Source: Phymatolithon calcareum (Eukaryota; Rhodophyta; Florideophyceae; Hapalidiales). Taken from it: DNA of 64,000 bases. How positions within the stretch are numbered: position 1 is the first letter of the stretch; every line of letters begins with the position of its first letter. The notes below the pieces were generated by a model. The model ran no database searches. It was not told the DNA's origin and saw only the letters and a program-made list of their open reading frames with translations. Both the position numbers and the translations under genes were made by a program. Below, piece by piece: positions 33,328 to 45,209 of the stretch. The stretch spans positions 682,001 to 746,000 of the forward strand of contig OZ345381.1 in NCBI GenBank assembly GCA_977006965.1. Direction: 5' to 3'.

Positions 33328-36300
33328 ACCCTTCATACTAACTGCTTACCGAGTATGATTTTCACTATTAACTTGCCCCTGTGTACCTGAGTTTCGCTGC
33401 ATTGTTGTACTATCTTCTTTAGTTTCTCAACAGATGGGAAACCATGTAACCTGCTCCTCAGTCCGATTTGGCTTCAAAAGCGGCCTTCGAGATAATACCA
33501 AGACTTCAGGTTCGTTTTCGATGTGGGTTCAGAAATAGTCGCTGAAGCGAGATTGAGCCTGTTCTCGATCTATATAGTACCATTCCCGACTACTTACGCC
33601 AGAAGTTCTGCGCAATGAGATTAATTAGACAGCTGCTCGCCATCTAATTCTAAACTGGGAAAGTCTTTGAGAATATGGACTTGGAGCAGATTCTTGAGAG
33701 AGATTAGCGTTTTCTGCTGATACAGTGCTTAAATCTCGAAAACTCGTTTTGTTAGGTACTTTGTAAGCCGAGATGTTGTCCGATGCGGATATTCTTTAAA
33801 AAGAACAGGGATATAAGATAAAATTTCTTCTCCGCCCCGCAGATGCTCCACAACGGCGTTCAGCTGTGGGTGCGCTTGTTGTATTACAGGAACATGTCGC
33901 ACCCAACAGTCAGGAATTGTGCCCGCGCCATCCTACAAAGAAGAAAAGTTGAGCAATAGAAACACTGCCGGAAACAACAGGAGAAGCGTGGGTAACTTTG
34001 AAATCAAATTCCTACCGTGCTTTCCTGGGCATACGCAAAAATTCGACCCCTGCTGGTGCTCAAGATTCACCCAACCATGATTACCGTCATTCTTCAAACA
34101 CTTATCATGCTGTTCTTGATTGCCGCGGAGCACATCGTTCCGACTACTTTCTCACTGCCATAATCCTTTGAAATGCGCCAGGTCTGTGGACCGTCGGTTT
34201 CCGGCTAATGTAATCCAATTGATTGGCTCACTGTTAGACTAACTGCGATCAATTGAGATAGGAACATGTTTATTTCGAGCGAAGATGCAATTCATATTGG
34301 CGTTGCGTCTCAAAGTACATGTAGGATTCGGTTTACCAAAGAATTCCGCCCAGTCTCGAGTCATCAAAGAGCACTACAATTCCCTGGATTGCGTAAGGAA
34401 TTGGAAGGCCTTGGGACTTTATCAAGCGCATGTTGGGAAAAGCGGATGACTTACGGCCTTGTGATACTTCTACATTTTATATCTCTCAGTAATGGGTATC
34501 ATCCAAATTGTTGTAGAGAAGATAACCACAATGCTGGAGCCCTGGGGATGAGGTTACCACATCTCCAAGGCTCTCGCACATTAGAGAGCCAGTAACTACT
34601 ATTTGAAGAGTCATCTAGAAGAATGCTCTGAACTACTCACGTGAATCATCAATCGGTCTGGAAAGATTCACTTGTACCGATGTTCTGAGTATGATATACA
34701 CCATGACAACGCGGAATCCAATATGTCTCCTTCATACGATGAGGCAGTAGTGTTCTCTTCGATGAGGACAGAAACATTGCTCGTGTTCTGCTTCGCCTTG
34801 TGCTGCCTATGGAAAAACCGGGAATCCAAACGTTTGATAGCGGGAGAGGTCATGGAAACTTTTGGTTGAGCTCCTCCGTGTAGTCCACAGAGAGGTTGTT
34901 CTACAAAGTTCTTTGTAGAAAATATGCCGTGCACCGCCGGAACCGAATGCGAGTTTTGTATCGACTAGAACCACCAAAGGTGAGGAGACGGCATCAAGCG
35001 AAAAGGTTTGCATTAAGCCTTGCAAGTCTAAAAAAAGGGTCTTTAAGGACCAGAAGAGTCCTCTGGAAGCGATGAGGACAAAATGGAAGCAAAGAAGGAT
35101 ATTGAATATCTCAAGAAATATGAAGACTTGCGATAATACCTTCAAAAAGTGCAGGAGAGATCTGTCATGAAGAAGAGGAGGAGAAAAGAAATAATCAAGG
35201 CATGGGACAAGGAAGAACAATCCAAGTCGAGGAAGATTTCTATTGCAGAGAGGCTATCAGCGATTCTCCATATACGAGAAAGAACGATACGATTAACGTG
35301 CTTAAGGTTAATATTTAGCCGAGCACCTCTTTGGAGAAAATCAGTTGTGTCCCTACTTCGGGATTAGCGCGGTGATCAACGTACTCTAGCTTCATGAAAG
35401 ATGAGCACTGAAATTGAGTTAGAATGCAAGAGACTCACAAGAGCGCAGGTTGGCATAGAAATTCGAATCAAGGACGTTTTGAGAAGCCAGAGGACTTTAG
35501 CTTAGATAATCTTGCAGAAGGTGCCGTGTTATTCAAGGGTGAGGCTTTGAGAGACTTTGAATAAAATCATCAAATATCCCCTCCTCCGTGTTACCTGAGT
35601 TGATGACCCTATTCTGCGCTCTTGCCAGACATGCGAGACAGGATTTTCAGCTCTCCCTACTATCATCACATGTCCGATTCACTGATCCCCCAAAGCCTCC
35701 TCTCCGCACAATAACTAAAACTAGATTGCAGGAATACTTTTGATGTGATGACGATTTGGGTCTTGCTTTGTCGCCCACGGAATATGTAAAAAGTCGCTCT
35801 TGCAATATTGCAAAACTAGCGGCACTTAGTGCGTTTCATTGAAGTGGAATGTTCTAGCACGTATACATTCAAGACACGCGGTCCATGAAGGAAAGAAACG
35901 GTAGCAGAGGCTGGAAGTTGTGTTCAAGATATCTCATCTTGCGTTGCTCCGATAGAACTGGCTTTGAACCATCCTTGATACACCTCAAGATCAGAGTGTT
36001 GCTGAAATGTTCGTCCTACTGTTCGGTAGTGTTTGATTTCAGAACATCTGTATAGTACGAAGATTGTAGCCCTCATAGGGTCTATATCTTCATAGGACTC
36101 AGCTTCTTCATTTTTCTTCATTTGAACTGTTCCGTTCATGAGCTTTTTCTCAGAATAGATGAGTCTTCTTTTCTCTGTCGTGGTGGAAGATAAACGGAAA
36201 TACACTTGTGAAGGAGGTAAATTTGCTCTTGAGAAGGATAATGACAGCGTCTTTTGGACTTCTGCCATTGGCCTCTTCCCTCTTCTTGATGCCAATTTCG

Positions 36301-36919
36301 TAAACGTTTTCCATGCACCTGCTGCCAGCCACTGCGGAAGCGCAGAACATAAGTTGCCTTTTAGCATATTTCCGTACTAAATTTTCAATGTGCTATAGGA
36401 CAAAGATGACGCACTATCCCTTTCAACGAATAGCACCCAATCCTTTTGGTCGGCACAGCGCTCTTTTGGGAACTCCCTTCACTCCTCATCGTTGCGGATA
36501 CTGCCTGCACAAGAAGGGCGCAGTACAGTGGAGTATTTTTCACACTCATGATCTAATCTTACAGTAGGGAGAATGTCTTGATATGCAACCTCAACAAGAA
36601 AGCCTCTTGCCACGCCCTCATTACACCACCAAACTTTGGTGACAAAAGCCTCCCCAAGTATTTGCAGATGCGTTGACAAAATATAATTTTTATTAACAAG
36701 TAAAAAGTTAAGAAATATTTCTTCTTGACATCGTTTCGTAACTCGCGTTGCAGATTCACAAATCAGAATTTACAGCAAGGACCGCTGCGTGCGAAAGGTG
36801 CAGGCCGCGTGCTGTCCGAAATACTGAGAACTAGCGGCGGCTGTTGTGTCAGAGAGCCAAGGAAAAGGGCACCCTTCTGCTTCAGAGGTGGAATTCCCAC
36901 GAACTGGCCCTTGCTAAGA
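33328..36919. other. intergenic, possible decayed retroelement pieces
   Basis: No gene is supported. Near 34.95-35.37 kb (+) a Lys-rich stretch with KVCIKPCKSKKRVFKD weakly resembles the Cys/Lys part of the gypsy gag at 61.1 kb. On the minus strand near 36.65 kb, FVNASANTWGGFCHQ loosely recalls an RNase H core. Both are too short to assign. Confidence 0.35.
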
Positions 36920-37843
36920 ATGGAGAATCAGGTCGTGGAACGCGATTATGTCCATGAACATAATCTGATTCAAGGAGCAGCAGCAGCCATGCCGAACGCA
37001 GAAACACCACACGGTTCAAATGTCAAAGCCATCCACAGCGAGCGCATCGGAATGGAGTTGAAAATCGGAGCTCTTTTTACTTTCATCACGAATATACGGC
37101 ACATATGGGCTCCCAACGTCGTCACAAAAGTCGCACTCACCTTGCTCCACTCGTTTGCAATAGGCGCAATTATTGTGCGATTTTTTCTAGTTCCTTGGCT
37201 AATGAGCATGATGGATGCATCTTTCCAAAGTGCTGAAGCCTACACAACCGAAACATACGAAGAAATCGTTGATGCCGTAGTCAGAAGATATGCCGCTATT
37301 GTGGACAGCCGTGAGATAAAGGAAGAAAGCCTAAGTGCTATCGAAATGCGGGAAAGGCTCGCGCCAGGCCCGGAGCTTGGGTTCTTCAGTGATACACGAG
37401 ACGTTCTTACTCTGCTGAGAAGGGCTCGAAAACCGTGGTTACCCCGTCTGCTGCCAGAATGGTTTATTGAGCTCAGAAGACAGACGTTCAGAAAGAACTT
37501 TAGAGGTACAGGCGGGTCGCTCGTCGTCGATGATGGGAATCCAGCATCGACTTATTTTCTTGCTCGCGCGGACCGGGTGCTCGCGCCGTCACCAACAATA
37601 TATTTAGGGCTGGAAGCACGTAACGTATTCTTTTTCTTTCTGGGATGGTGGCTAGAAGCCATCGAGTCCTCAGATGTACAAAGTGGAGATACGCACTGGC
37701 ATTACATAGAGTTGAGGCATGTGAACAATCCGCCAACACATACGATACGGTACAAAATCACACTTCAACCAGGCTGGCAGGTCGGGTACAAAAGAGTTCA
37801 AGAAAATGACCACATGTGCTTAGTAAGACTTGTATCAAATTAG
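36920..37843 (+). CDS. unknown protein with one strong transmembrane span
   Basis: The first ATG in a long open frame gives 307 residues; the frame is open upstream to about 36725 without an ATG. I do not recognise a family. One long hydrophobic segment lies at about 69-97 (VALTLLHSFAIGAIIVRFFL). Next comes an acidic helix-prone region (about 110-150), then a Trp/Arg-rich region and a C-terminus that reads as beta-rich (THTIRYKITLQPGWQVGYKR). Codon use and the steady frame over 900 nt suggest a real gene. It could be lineage-specific. It lies alone between retroelement-rich blocks. Confidence 0.5.
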   Translation: MENQVVERDYVHEHNLIQGAAAAMPNAETPHGSNVKAIHSERIGMELKIGALFTFITNIRHIWAPNVVTKVALTLLHSFAIGAIIVRFFLVPWLMSMMDASFQSAEAYTTETYEEIVDAVVRRYAAIVDSREIKEESLSAIEMRERLAPGPELGFFSDTRDVLTLLRRARKPWLPRLLPEWFIELRRQTFRKNFRGTGGSLVVDDGNPASTYFLARADRVLAPSPTIYLGLEARNVFFFFLGWWLEAIESSDVQSGDTHWHYIELRHVNNPPTHTIRYKITLQPGWQVGYKRVQENDHMCLVRLVSN

Positions 37844-38524
37844 ATTGACGGTAAAAAAAACTTTCAATATGGGTGAGCTGCATAAAAGTGAAAGATAACG
37901 CTCAGACAACTCGGGCGACAACGTAAAGTTCAGACCGCTTTATCTTAACGGATTGTCCGTCATTCGCATGTACAGGCAATATCGACGTCACCAATTAAGT
38001 ATAAACTTGTTGCAATCTCCCCTGCCTACTGTAACACGTGCCGACGCCGGTGCCATTGGACATGACGCCTTTCTGCTTCGCACTTGAGCAGTTGTATTGC
38101 GTCGGGGACATTTTGGACTGGAGAAGCTTACCGATCCACTTTAAAGGTACATATTATGGTGCAGCAGTGATGCTTTCAACTTGCCGCTGACAGAATGGGG
38201 AGTACTGCAATAGTAAAGTCAAGAGCAAAATTTAGCACACGCCGAAATTTCGGACAAAAAGGATGACTGTTTCCTAATGTGGATGAAAGAAGGGATAAAA
38301 GAACAGCAATTGTGAGGGACAGACTAAATTTTTGCCCTTTTGCCGGGGACCAAGATCTTCAGCTCACCGTAAGTCTTGCGACAATCGAAGTACCAGAACG
38401 GTGTCGCGTCCGCTGTTGTGTCGCTGTCCCCGAGGCGGTCGCTTTCCTCTCGCAACTGTACGCCGCACAACATGGATCGCGGTAGTCATTGTTGGTGATC
38501 TATTGGGCCATACGGGTACGTGTC
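37844..38524. other. intergenic, nothing recognised
   Basis: There is no coding or repeat signal. The last five bases (38520-38524, GTGTC) are the left copy of the Copia target duplication. Confidence 0.5.
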
Positions 38525-38719
38525 TGTGGAGACTAGTTCCTTGGTTTATTGGAATGGTGGAACTCTAGCTATTTGTAGGCTAGATGTGCCTGTCGGCTGG
38601 GTGGCACAGTGTGTCGCGTGCTTGGTTCGCCAGCCAGATATGTGGCTGGCGAGTCATGCGATCACCCATGTGCGCTATGAACTCGAGTCTCTCGATATGT
38701 GGGTGATGTAGGACTAGCA
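38525..38719 (-). repeat. Copia 3' LTR
   Basis: It is the same 195-bp sequence as 43072-43266. On the element's strand this is the 3' LTR. Its terminal 15 bp are repeated again at 38746-38760. Confidence 0.95.
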
Positions 38720-38760
38720 AGAAAAACGATTAAGAGACTGGGGAAGATGTAGGACTAGCA

Positions 38761-38767
38761 CCCCCGG
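38761..38767 (-). other. Copia polypurine tract
   Basis: CCCCCGG on the plus strand reads CCGGGGG on the element's strand. It is followed directly by TGCTAGTCCTACATC, the LTR start. This places plus-strand priming 41 bp before the full 3' LTR. Confidence 0.6.
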
Positions 38768-38775
38768 TCAGGCTC

Positions 38776-41700
38776 TTAGTCGTGATTGCGGATAATTCGC
38801 AGATTGTCGAGGAACTTCTGCTTTCCTAGGGGCTTTGTGAAAATATCAGCCGGCTGCTTCGTGCCAGGGATGTGTTGTATATCGATCAAGCCGCGTTGGA
38901 CCTGCTCTGTTATGTAGCGCGACCTAATATCGATATGTTTGCTGCGCGTTGTGGCGCCGTTTGCCACGGACATTGAGATAGCGGCTTTGTTGTCGACTCC
39001 CAGCTTGATAGGGGCGCGAATCGGTATCTTCCACTCGTTGGCCAGGGTGTAGAGCCATACAATGATCCGAGCTGCCTCGGAGGCAGCGGTATATTCTGCT
39101 TCCGCGGAAGATAACGAGATTGACTTCTGGAGCTTGCTCTTCCAGTAAATCAGGTCTCCTGCGTATGTGACGGCGACGCCAGTGCGCGACTTTCGCGTGC
39201 TCGGGCACGCTGCCCAGTCGCTGTCAGAATACGCGCGCAGTACTGGGTCGGCACCGTGCGAGTAGGTAATGCTGGCATCCTTTCGCCCGGAGAGGTAGCG
39301 GACGAGCCGTTTGAGTGCGGTCATGTGGCGTTGGGTGGGCGCGTCGAGGAAGCGTGCGAGATGGCTTGCGATTTAAGCGATCTCATACACTACGGTGTCG
39401 GCGATGAAACGGGCGAGGCCGATTCCACTCCTGTAGAGCTTGTGTTCCTCCTTGTCGAGAAGCGCCTCTCCCGGCTTTCGGGCAGAGAGATCGGTTTGAG
39501 GGTCGTGCGGCATGGCGCATGGATTGCCGTCTGACAAGTCGAATTCGCGCAAAAGCTGCTCGATGTGCTTGCGGACTGACAGTTTGACGCCGGTGCGCGT
39601 GCGCTCTATGGCGACGCCCATGTGCTGGTCGACTGGAACCTGCTCCGTGACCTGCCATTCATTCATTAGTTTGGTTATCAGGCGCTGTAGGTATGACTTG
39701 TCCGAGGATGTTAGAACAAAGTCGTCGGTATCGGCTAGTAGGCGAGCGGTGGCGCCGGTAGAGGGATCCGTGTGTACGAAGCAACCAGGCTCTGCTTTGA
39801 TTGCCTTCCAGCCCCACTCAGTCAGCTTAGCGTTGCGGTGGCGTTCCCATAAAAATCCACCGTCCGGGCTGCCCATCTGTGCCCTTTGTATCAGCACAAG
39901 CTTTCCTGGTGCGGTAAAGGTGCCGTCGGAGCGGCGCGGCTGTTTCATCGTTACGCGAAACCGAGGGTCCGAAGGAGCACGAGGGTAAGCGCTCGGGACG
40001 TCGACGCTGCGGATGTGCTCACCTCGCAGTGCGGCGTTGGCATAGAGGAAGCGTCGAGCAGCATGCGAAGGCGATTGAGCTGCAGTTCGCTCGGCGTCGA
40101 AGTGCACTCCCGGTTTCATTAAATCTCCCCGGGCTGTGCAGCGCGCAGAGAAGCCGGTGAGGTATCCTTCAGCGTTGGTCTTGTGTCTGTAGCTCCAGGT
40201 GTTCTGAACTGGCTTGTCGCTGGGCTGAGGTGTGGTGAACGCCCATGCGCCAAGGGAAACCATTCGGTCAATAAAAGCGTCATGGGCTTGTGCCCATTTC
40301 TGCGCGAAACGCCGGCGAAGGGCCTGCTTAGTTGATCGCGGGTCTGACGGTGGGCGCATTGGCGTTTCGAGATCAGCGCTGATAGCAGCAACATGCGGCT
40401 TTTCGTCACATTGCGCTGAGGCCGCCCAGCCACTGCTGGATGGCCGATGCGGCGGCGATGGTTTGAAGGACGGGGTTTTCGTGGCTGCGGTATGTTCGGG
40501 AGCGGTAGGATCTGTCGTGCTGTCATCTCGATAACGTGGTGGGAGGCGAAGTGTACTGCGCGGTCTGAGTGATCGCATCTGGGTAGCGACTGTAGCCTTT
40601 TTCTGGTCTGTGGGCTTGCTCTTGATTCCTGAAGCTTGTTCGTCTTTTGTGGGCGGTAGGGTGCTCAGGCGGGCTGAGCCGACTGAGCTGCCGATTTCGG
40701 ACTGTTTTTCAAGTGGGCGTCTAGGATCGCGTGTCGGAACGAACTCAGCGGCACGAGCATCTATGGCCTTGCGCTTTGTAATGTCGAGCACGTTAATGGT
40801 GGATTTGGAAATTGGAGCTAGGTAGCGGCAGGCAATGCCGCGCGGGGTAAAGCTCTGCATGGTTTTAGATTTGTTTGGGACATAGCCTTTTGATCCGAAA
40901 GGCAGCGTAAGCGGAAGATTGGACGGCGTTCCGAAGAGGGATTCGTGGGGTGACTTGATTTTTCCGCTCTTTGGCGTTGCGTTTCTCTTGGCAGTGCAAT
41001 CCTCGAGAGCGTAGTCCCAATATCCCTGTGGGAGTCGCGCGGATGCGAGCTGGGTGCGGATGCAGTCTTTCAGCGTGCGAATAGCTCGCTCTGCCTGTCC
41101 GTTCATCTGTGGACTGTTTGGTACTGAGCGCGATATCTGTATGCCTTCTCTGAGCGCAAATTTTCGCGGTGCTCCAGCAAAAAGTTCTGGTGCGCCATCC
41201 GAGTGCATACGTTTGACTTTGTGTCCAGTAGCGCGCTGGAGACGCTGTATGGCCTGCACGAGTTGCTCGCCTGCTTGACGCTTTGTGCGCGACGCAATTG
41301 CAGTGAGAAAGCCAGTGGCAGCATCAACAAGCACGGTGAAGTAGCGGTTGCCGTGCACAGAGCGATTAAGTGGCCCCGCAGTGTCTGAGCTCAGTTTGTA
41401 CATCGGTTTGTATTGCGAGTTGCCGAGGGTCGGATGAGGGGATCTGGTGAGCTTCGCTTCTGCGCACGGCCTGCACGTGTAGACACCTTTCGATGTCGAA
41501 ACGAGACTTTTCATGTGCGGATTGCTGTGTAGAGCCCGCCTGATTGCGGCTGGGTGGGCGTGTGCGAGTGCATTGTGCACGTGACGCAATGATGCAGGCA
41601 CTAGTGCCGCGGAACGCGTGGTGCGAGACTGGTCTACGGCGGGCAGAGGCCTGTCGAACTGCAGTACGTTTCCCGTTTGCGTACCGGTTGCGATAATATT

Positions 41701-42933
41701 CGCGGGCGGCAAGGTGCTTTGTTTCGTTACGAAGAATCTTCCGCGGCTAATGAGGATATCGTGGAACTGTGATAGGCGGGCTGCAGAGATGAGGTCGCGG
41801 GCAAGGGCAGGCACTCGCAGCACCTGGTCCAGTGGAATGTTGGTGTGGGATCCAGCAAGGGTCGCATTACCGACTTGCGTTGCGAGGGTTGTTCTGTTGT
41901 CGGCGAGGCGGACCGGCGTTTTGATTTGCCGCGTGCGGCGGAGAGGGGCGCCAGAGGTAGTGATGTGATGGGTTGCGGCCGAGTCGAGGAGAGGGGCGAT
42001 GATGTACTGCTGATTGTTGTTTATGTTGTCACCCTCCGGCGCGTTACTAGCGGCTAAGATAGCGGCAACTGTGTCGGCGACCGTGTTGATGAGGTTAGGG
42101 TCAGTGGCGATGGCGGCGGCAGCAGAGGGCTGTGTGTTGTTGGCGGTCGAGGTCGAGCGGGCCGCAATGCGGCGGCAGCGGTCATCACCCTCCGTGTGGT
42201 TGTCCATCAAGTGCTTCATGCACTTGTAGTCGTTGACCGATGGGTCACCCGGACGACGGCCGTAGCGTTGGCGGGAGTTGTTCGTGGTTGAGGAGCCCTG
42301 CGCATGACTGCGGCGACTGTTTCCGCGCGGAGTCTTCGTCGCCATGGGCAGACGCAGAACGGCGGCAACGAGACGGCTGACGACGGCAGTTGTCTTCTGA
42401 TTGTCGGGAAGGAAGGAGTAAAGCTCGCGAATGGAGTGCGCGTGAGGGTTGGATGGCGGGAGGCCGGCGAGAATGTCCGCGATGTATGCGGGTGGATTGG
42501 CCAGGAAGTGGGTTGAGTCGGCGGATAGGAGGCGATCGTGGCGGTCGCGGTGTGCGGCGATGTAGGCAGCAGCTGACGGGTAGGTGTCGAGTGGTTTGAC
42601 GATGGCTGTTGCGGCAACGTCGTAGATTGATGTCTGAGGAGCCTGCTGGATGAGATGTTTGTAAGCGTTGAGAGCGGTCATTGGGGCTATGGCTTGCCGA
42701 AAAGATGTGTGGACCGTAAGCATGAGGAATGACTTTAGAAGCGCCGCTTGCGCCATTTCGATACCGCTGGCGGCCGCTGGCGAACGGGTGAGCAGGTGTT
42801 CGGCGCGCTGGCCCTGCGCAACGGCTTCGACGCAGAGCTTCCAGTCGCGGTGGTTGGCAGCGTCGGCGCTGAGTTTGTCGACTCCGTCCGTGGGCCAGGG
42901 GCGGGTGGGAATGTGGTCGTTAGTCTGTGCCAT
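38776..42933 (-). pseudogene. Copia gag-pol, one in-frame stop
   Basis: The frame begins at the ATG at 42933, gives 1,186 codons, stops at TAA (39375-39373), and continues in the same frame to 38776. Gag carries a zinc-binding-like C/H/H/C cluster (YKCMKHLMDNHTEGDDRC). Next comes aspartic protease with DSAATHH in place of the common DSG. Integrase follows with the DDE set (LSSDTAG, MHSDGAPELF, SPQMNGQAERAIRTLK). In reverse transcriptase the catalytic region reads LLADTDDFVL rather than the usual YVDD. After the stop, RNase H is intact (RAYSDSDWAACPSTRKS, SLSSAEAEYTAAS, DNKAAISM, TRSKHIDIRSRYI). The TAA sits in the linker between EIA and IASHLARFLDAP. Everything else in the frame is open, so the stop is either one new mutation or is read through. 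Confidence 0.9.
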
Positions 42934-43057
42934 GGCGGCCGTGGTTTTGGCGTGACTGGTTCCTGACTTTGCGTATTTGGGGTTGTCGTTACGCGTGGAG
43001 CGCGCCGGAAAGCGGCTCTGGTGAAGGTTCTCTAAGTGCGCTATGGTGGTTAACGTT

Positions 43058-43071
43058 CTGGGCCCATAACC
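43058..43071 (-). other. Copia primer-binding site (initiator-Met tRNA half)
   Basis: On the element's strand GGTTATGGGCCCAG directly follows the 5' LTR. It is complementary to CTGGGCCCATAACC, the anticodon stem-loop of eukaryotic initiator tRNA-Met. Drosophila copia likewise primes from a 5' half of this tRNA cut in the anticodon loop. Confidence 0.8.
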
Positions 43072-43266
43072 TGTGGAGACTAGTTCCTTGGTTTATTGGA
43101 ATGGTGGAACTCTAGCTATTTGTAGGCTAGATGTGCCTGTCGGCTGGGTGGCACAGTGTGTCGCGTGCTTGGTTCGCCAGCCAGATATGTGGCTGGCGAG
43201 TCATGCGATCACCCATGTGCGCTATGAACTCGAGTCTCTCGATATGTGGGTGATGTAGGACTAGCA
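43072..43266 (-). repeat. Copia 5' LTR
   Basis: This 195-bp LTR is identical to 38525-38719 and is followed by the GTGTC target duplication. Confidence 0.95.
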
Positions 43267-45209
43267 GTGTCTCTCATGTGTCTATGCGCTGTATCGCTGT
43301 TTTGCGCGTAAGTTGTAGTAGTAACTAACTGTTGGTTCCTTTCTCTGAGTAAGGGAAGGTGGGGAGTTCTTCGGATTTCGGCTCGACTGCCCGGATTGCC
43401 GCACGCTCAACTTCGCCTGCACGTCCATTCGACCACGCGGAGTTCAAGTTCTTACAAGCCAGAACGGAGAAAATCGCGCTCAAGTTCCCCTTTTTCCATT
43501 CTCGTGCGTTCGTCTCAAGATCGGCGGGCAAGCCAAGGTCGCAGCCGGAAGCTGACGTCGTCCCAACCCTTCTTGACCGCAACCGCTTCACCGTGCAAGC
43601 CAGCACGGAGACAATGGCGCGATAGTTTCCCTTTTCGTGCGTCTGTTCCAAGGTCGACGGCCCAGCCAAGGTCGCCGTATCAAGGACGCCGCCGCCGTCC
43701 GTCTGCATCAAGATGACTGCGACGGCAGCGATATTATAGCCAAACTTGTCCATCCTCACCAAGACGAATGCTCGCGCTCGTGTCCAAACTGCAAGACCGC
43801 TGGAGTTCCCGCAAGGCTGTCGAGTGTTCTTCAGTCGTACATCGACTCTTCTTCTGGCGAGTCCCGCTTATCTCTGTCTACCCGGTTCCACCGTCCTTGC
43901 CTACTCCTACAATCTTTTTCCGTTCTTTTCTTTTCGCTGTTCTTCATGGCGCGTCACTACGACGCGTGCGCGGCTATCGCCGAGATTGGCCCAACTCCAC
44001 AAGGCGTAGCCTCGTATACGCGCTTGATCTCCGTGTATACCTGTGTTCCCGTAAGGTTGTGGAGTGTGCTCCGTGGGCGGCACGGTTTCTTTCCGGTACA
44101 CGAAGTCTATTCTCATTTGCACCTCAAGGAGCTTTCCTGGCCCTACGCGGCGTAGCCTTGCGCTCGAGGTTGATCACCACGACCGGTTATGTTCCCGCAA
44201 GGCTATGGACTGTGCTTCGGGGGTGGCCTACATGTAGACGCTGTCTGATTTCCATTGGGGGTTTTCTTGGCTTGTCTTTCTTTCCCCCTTTTTCTGTCCA
44301 GTCACTCCCGCTCTTTTCTTCCCTCTCATCTCTTGGTCTTTTTCACCCATGTGGCGTCGGGTTCTTTTGGGCCTGGCGCTACAAACAGCATGTAGGAATC
44401 GACGACGAAGAGGAAGTAGATCATTTGCAAAAAGAACGTGGGACGTGATGACGACGGATGTGAGACGAGAGCGGAAGGAGATGATACGTAAACAGAGATG
44501 GCAAATGGCGAAGTCGTTGGGAGAATGTGCGAAGCCAATTGTCGATCCAGTAGATAAAATCTTTCTTTCTTTATTGGGGAAAGATGGCAGTTATAGTTTT
44601 CCTTGCGCGATCTTTTGAAACAAACTACACTGAAGCAACGGAGCTCACTAGGCACGCCAGGACTCTGTTTTAAAGAGCCCATCTGCGCGTGGTTGTTAGA
44701 AGCACTTGTCATTCATGATTGCAAATCAGGGACGGGTGTATTGTAGTCTTCTATGCTTGCAACGTGATGTAGAATCCAAGGATCTCGCTCTTCACCCGAT
44801 GCTCTAAGCCCTATTCGCACCCAAAGCGCGGATTCTAGTTGCGAGTGATTGCTCACCAGTGCTGACTGGAACCCTTAGTCGTGCAGCAATCGTTTTTGTA
44901 GCACCGGATTGCATGTTAACGGGAAATCTGAGTGACTGTGTCAGTAAGGCATTTAAGCAATATCCATTGATGCTGTACCTTGAATCATGCAAGGCCTACA
45001 TTCTAAGAAATTGTCACACGTTTGCAGAACATGTTATTCGAAATGTGTAAGGGACATTATACGCTATGTCAACGGCAGAATGGTACCCAGAGTCTGTTGT
45101 TGTGAAGCACGGATTTAGGGAGGCATTCGGGACGCAAAATGTCATCATCGATGCCACGCGTCGACCGTCACTGCAGTGCTGAGAGGTATTTTCGATCATT
45201 GGCTCTGCA
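43267..45209. other. intergenic with diverged direct repeats
   Basis: It contains a pair of about 115-bp direct repeats (43445-43700, listed separately). There are also three diverged blocks sharing TTCCCGYAAGGYTRT near 43.80, 44.05 and 44.19 kb. Long plus frames (43768-44448, 43637-44155) overlap each other in different frames and show no domain, so none is called. Confidence 0.4.
43445..43700. repeat. direct repeat, about 142-bp period, two units
   Basis: The first unit (about 43450-43565) and second (about 43590-43700) share ACAAGCCAGAACGGAG / GCAAGCCAGCACGGAG, then TTCTCGTGCGT / TTTTCGTGCGT and CAAGCCAAGGTCGC / CCAGCCAAGGTCGC. In the minus frame they encode repeated SVLAC peptides, but no protein family is recognised. 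Confidence 0.55.

Larger units (their letters stand above)
38525..43266 (-). mobile_element. Ty1/Copia LTR retrotransposon, complete and recent
   Basis: This 4,742-bp element is read on the minus strand. Both LTRs (38525-38719 and 43072-43266) are 195 bp and identical by eye, beginning TG and ending CA on the plus strand. A perfect 5-bp target duplication GTGTC flanks it (38520-38524, 43267-43271). Identical LTRs imply insertion too recent for divergence. The primer site abuts the 5' LTR (43058-43071). One pol frame runs from 42933 and is cut by one in-frame TAA at 39375-39373 before the RNase H part. The order protease, integrase, reverse transcriptase, RNase H defines Copia. A 41-bp segment separates the polypurine tract from the 3' LTR. 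Confidence 0.95.

Noticed and set aside
43637-44448. Overlapping plus frames of 172 and 226 codons
   Set aside because: They overlap in different frames, lie on diverged repeats and have no domain.
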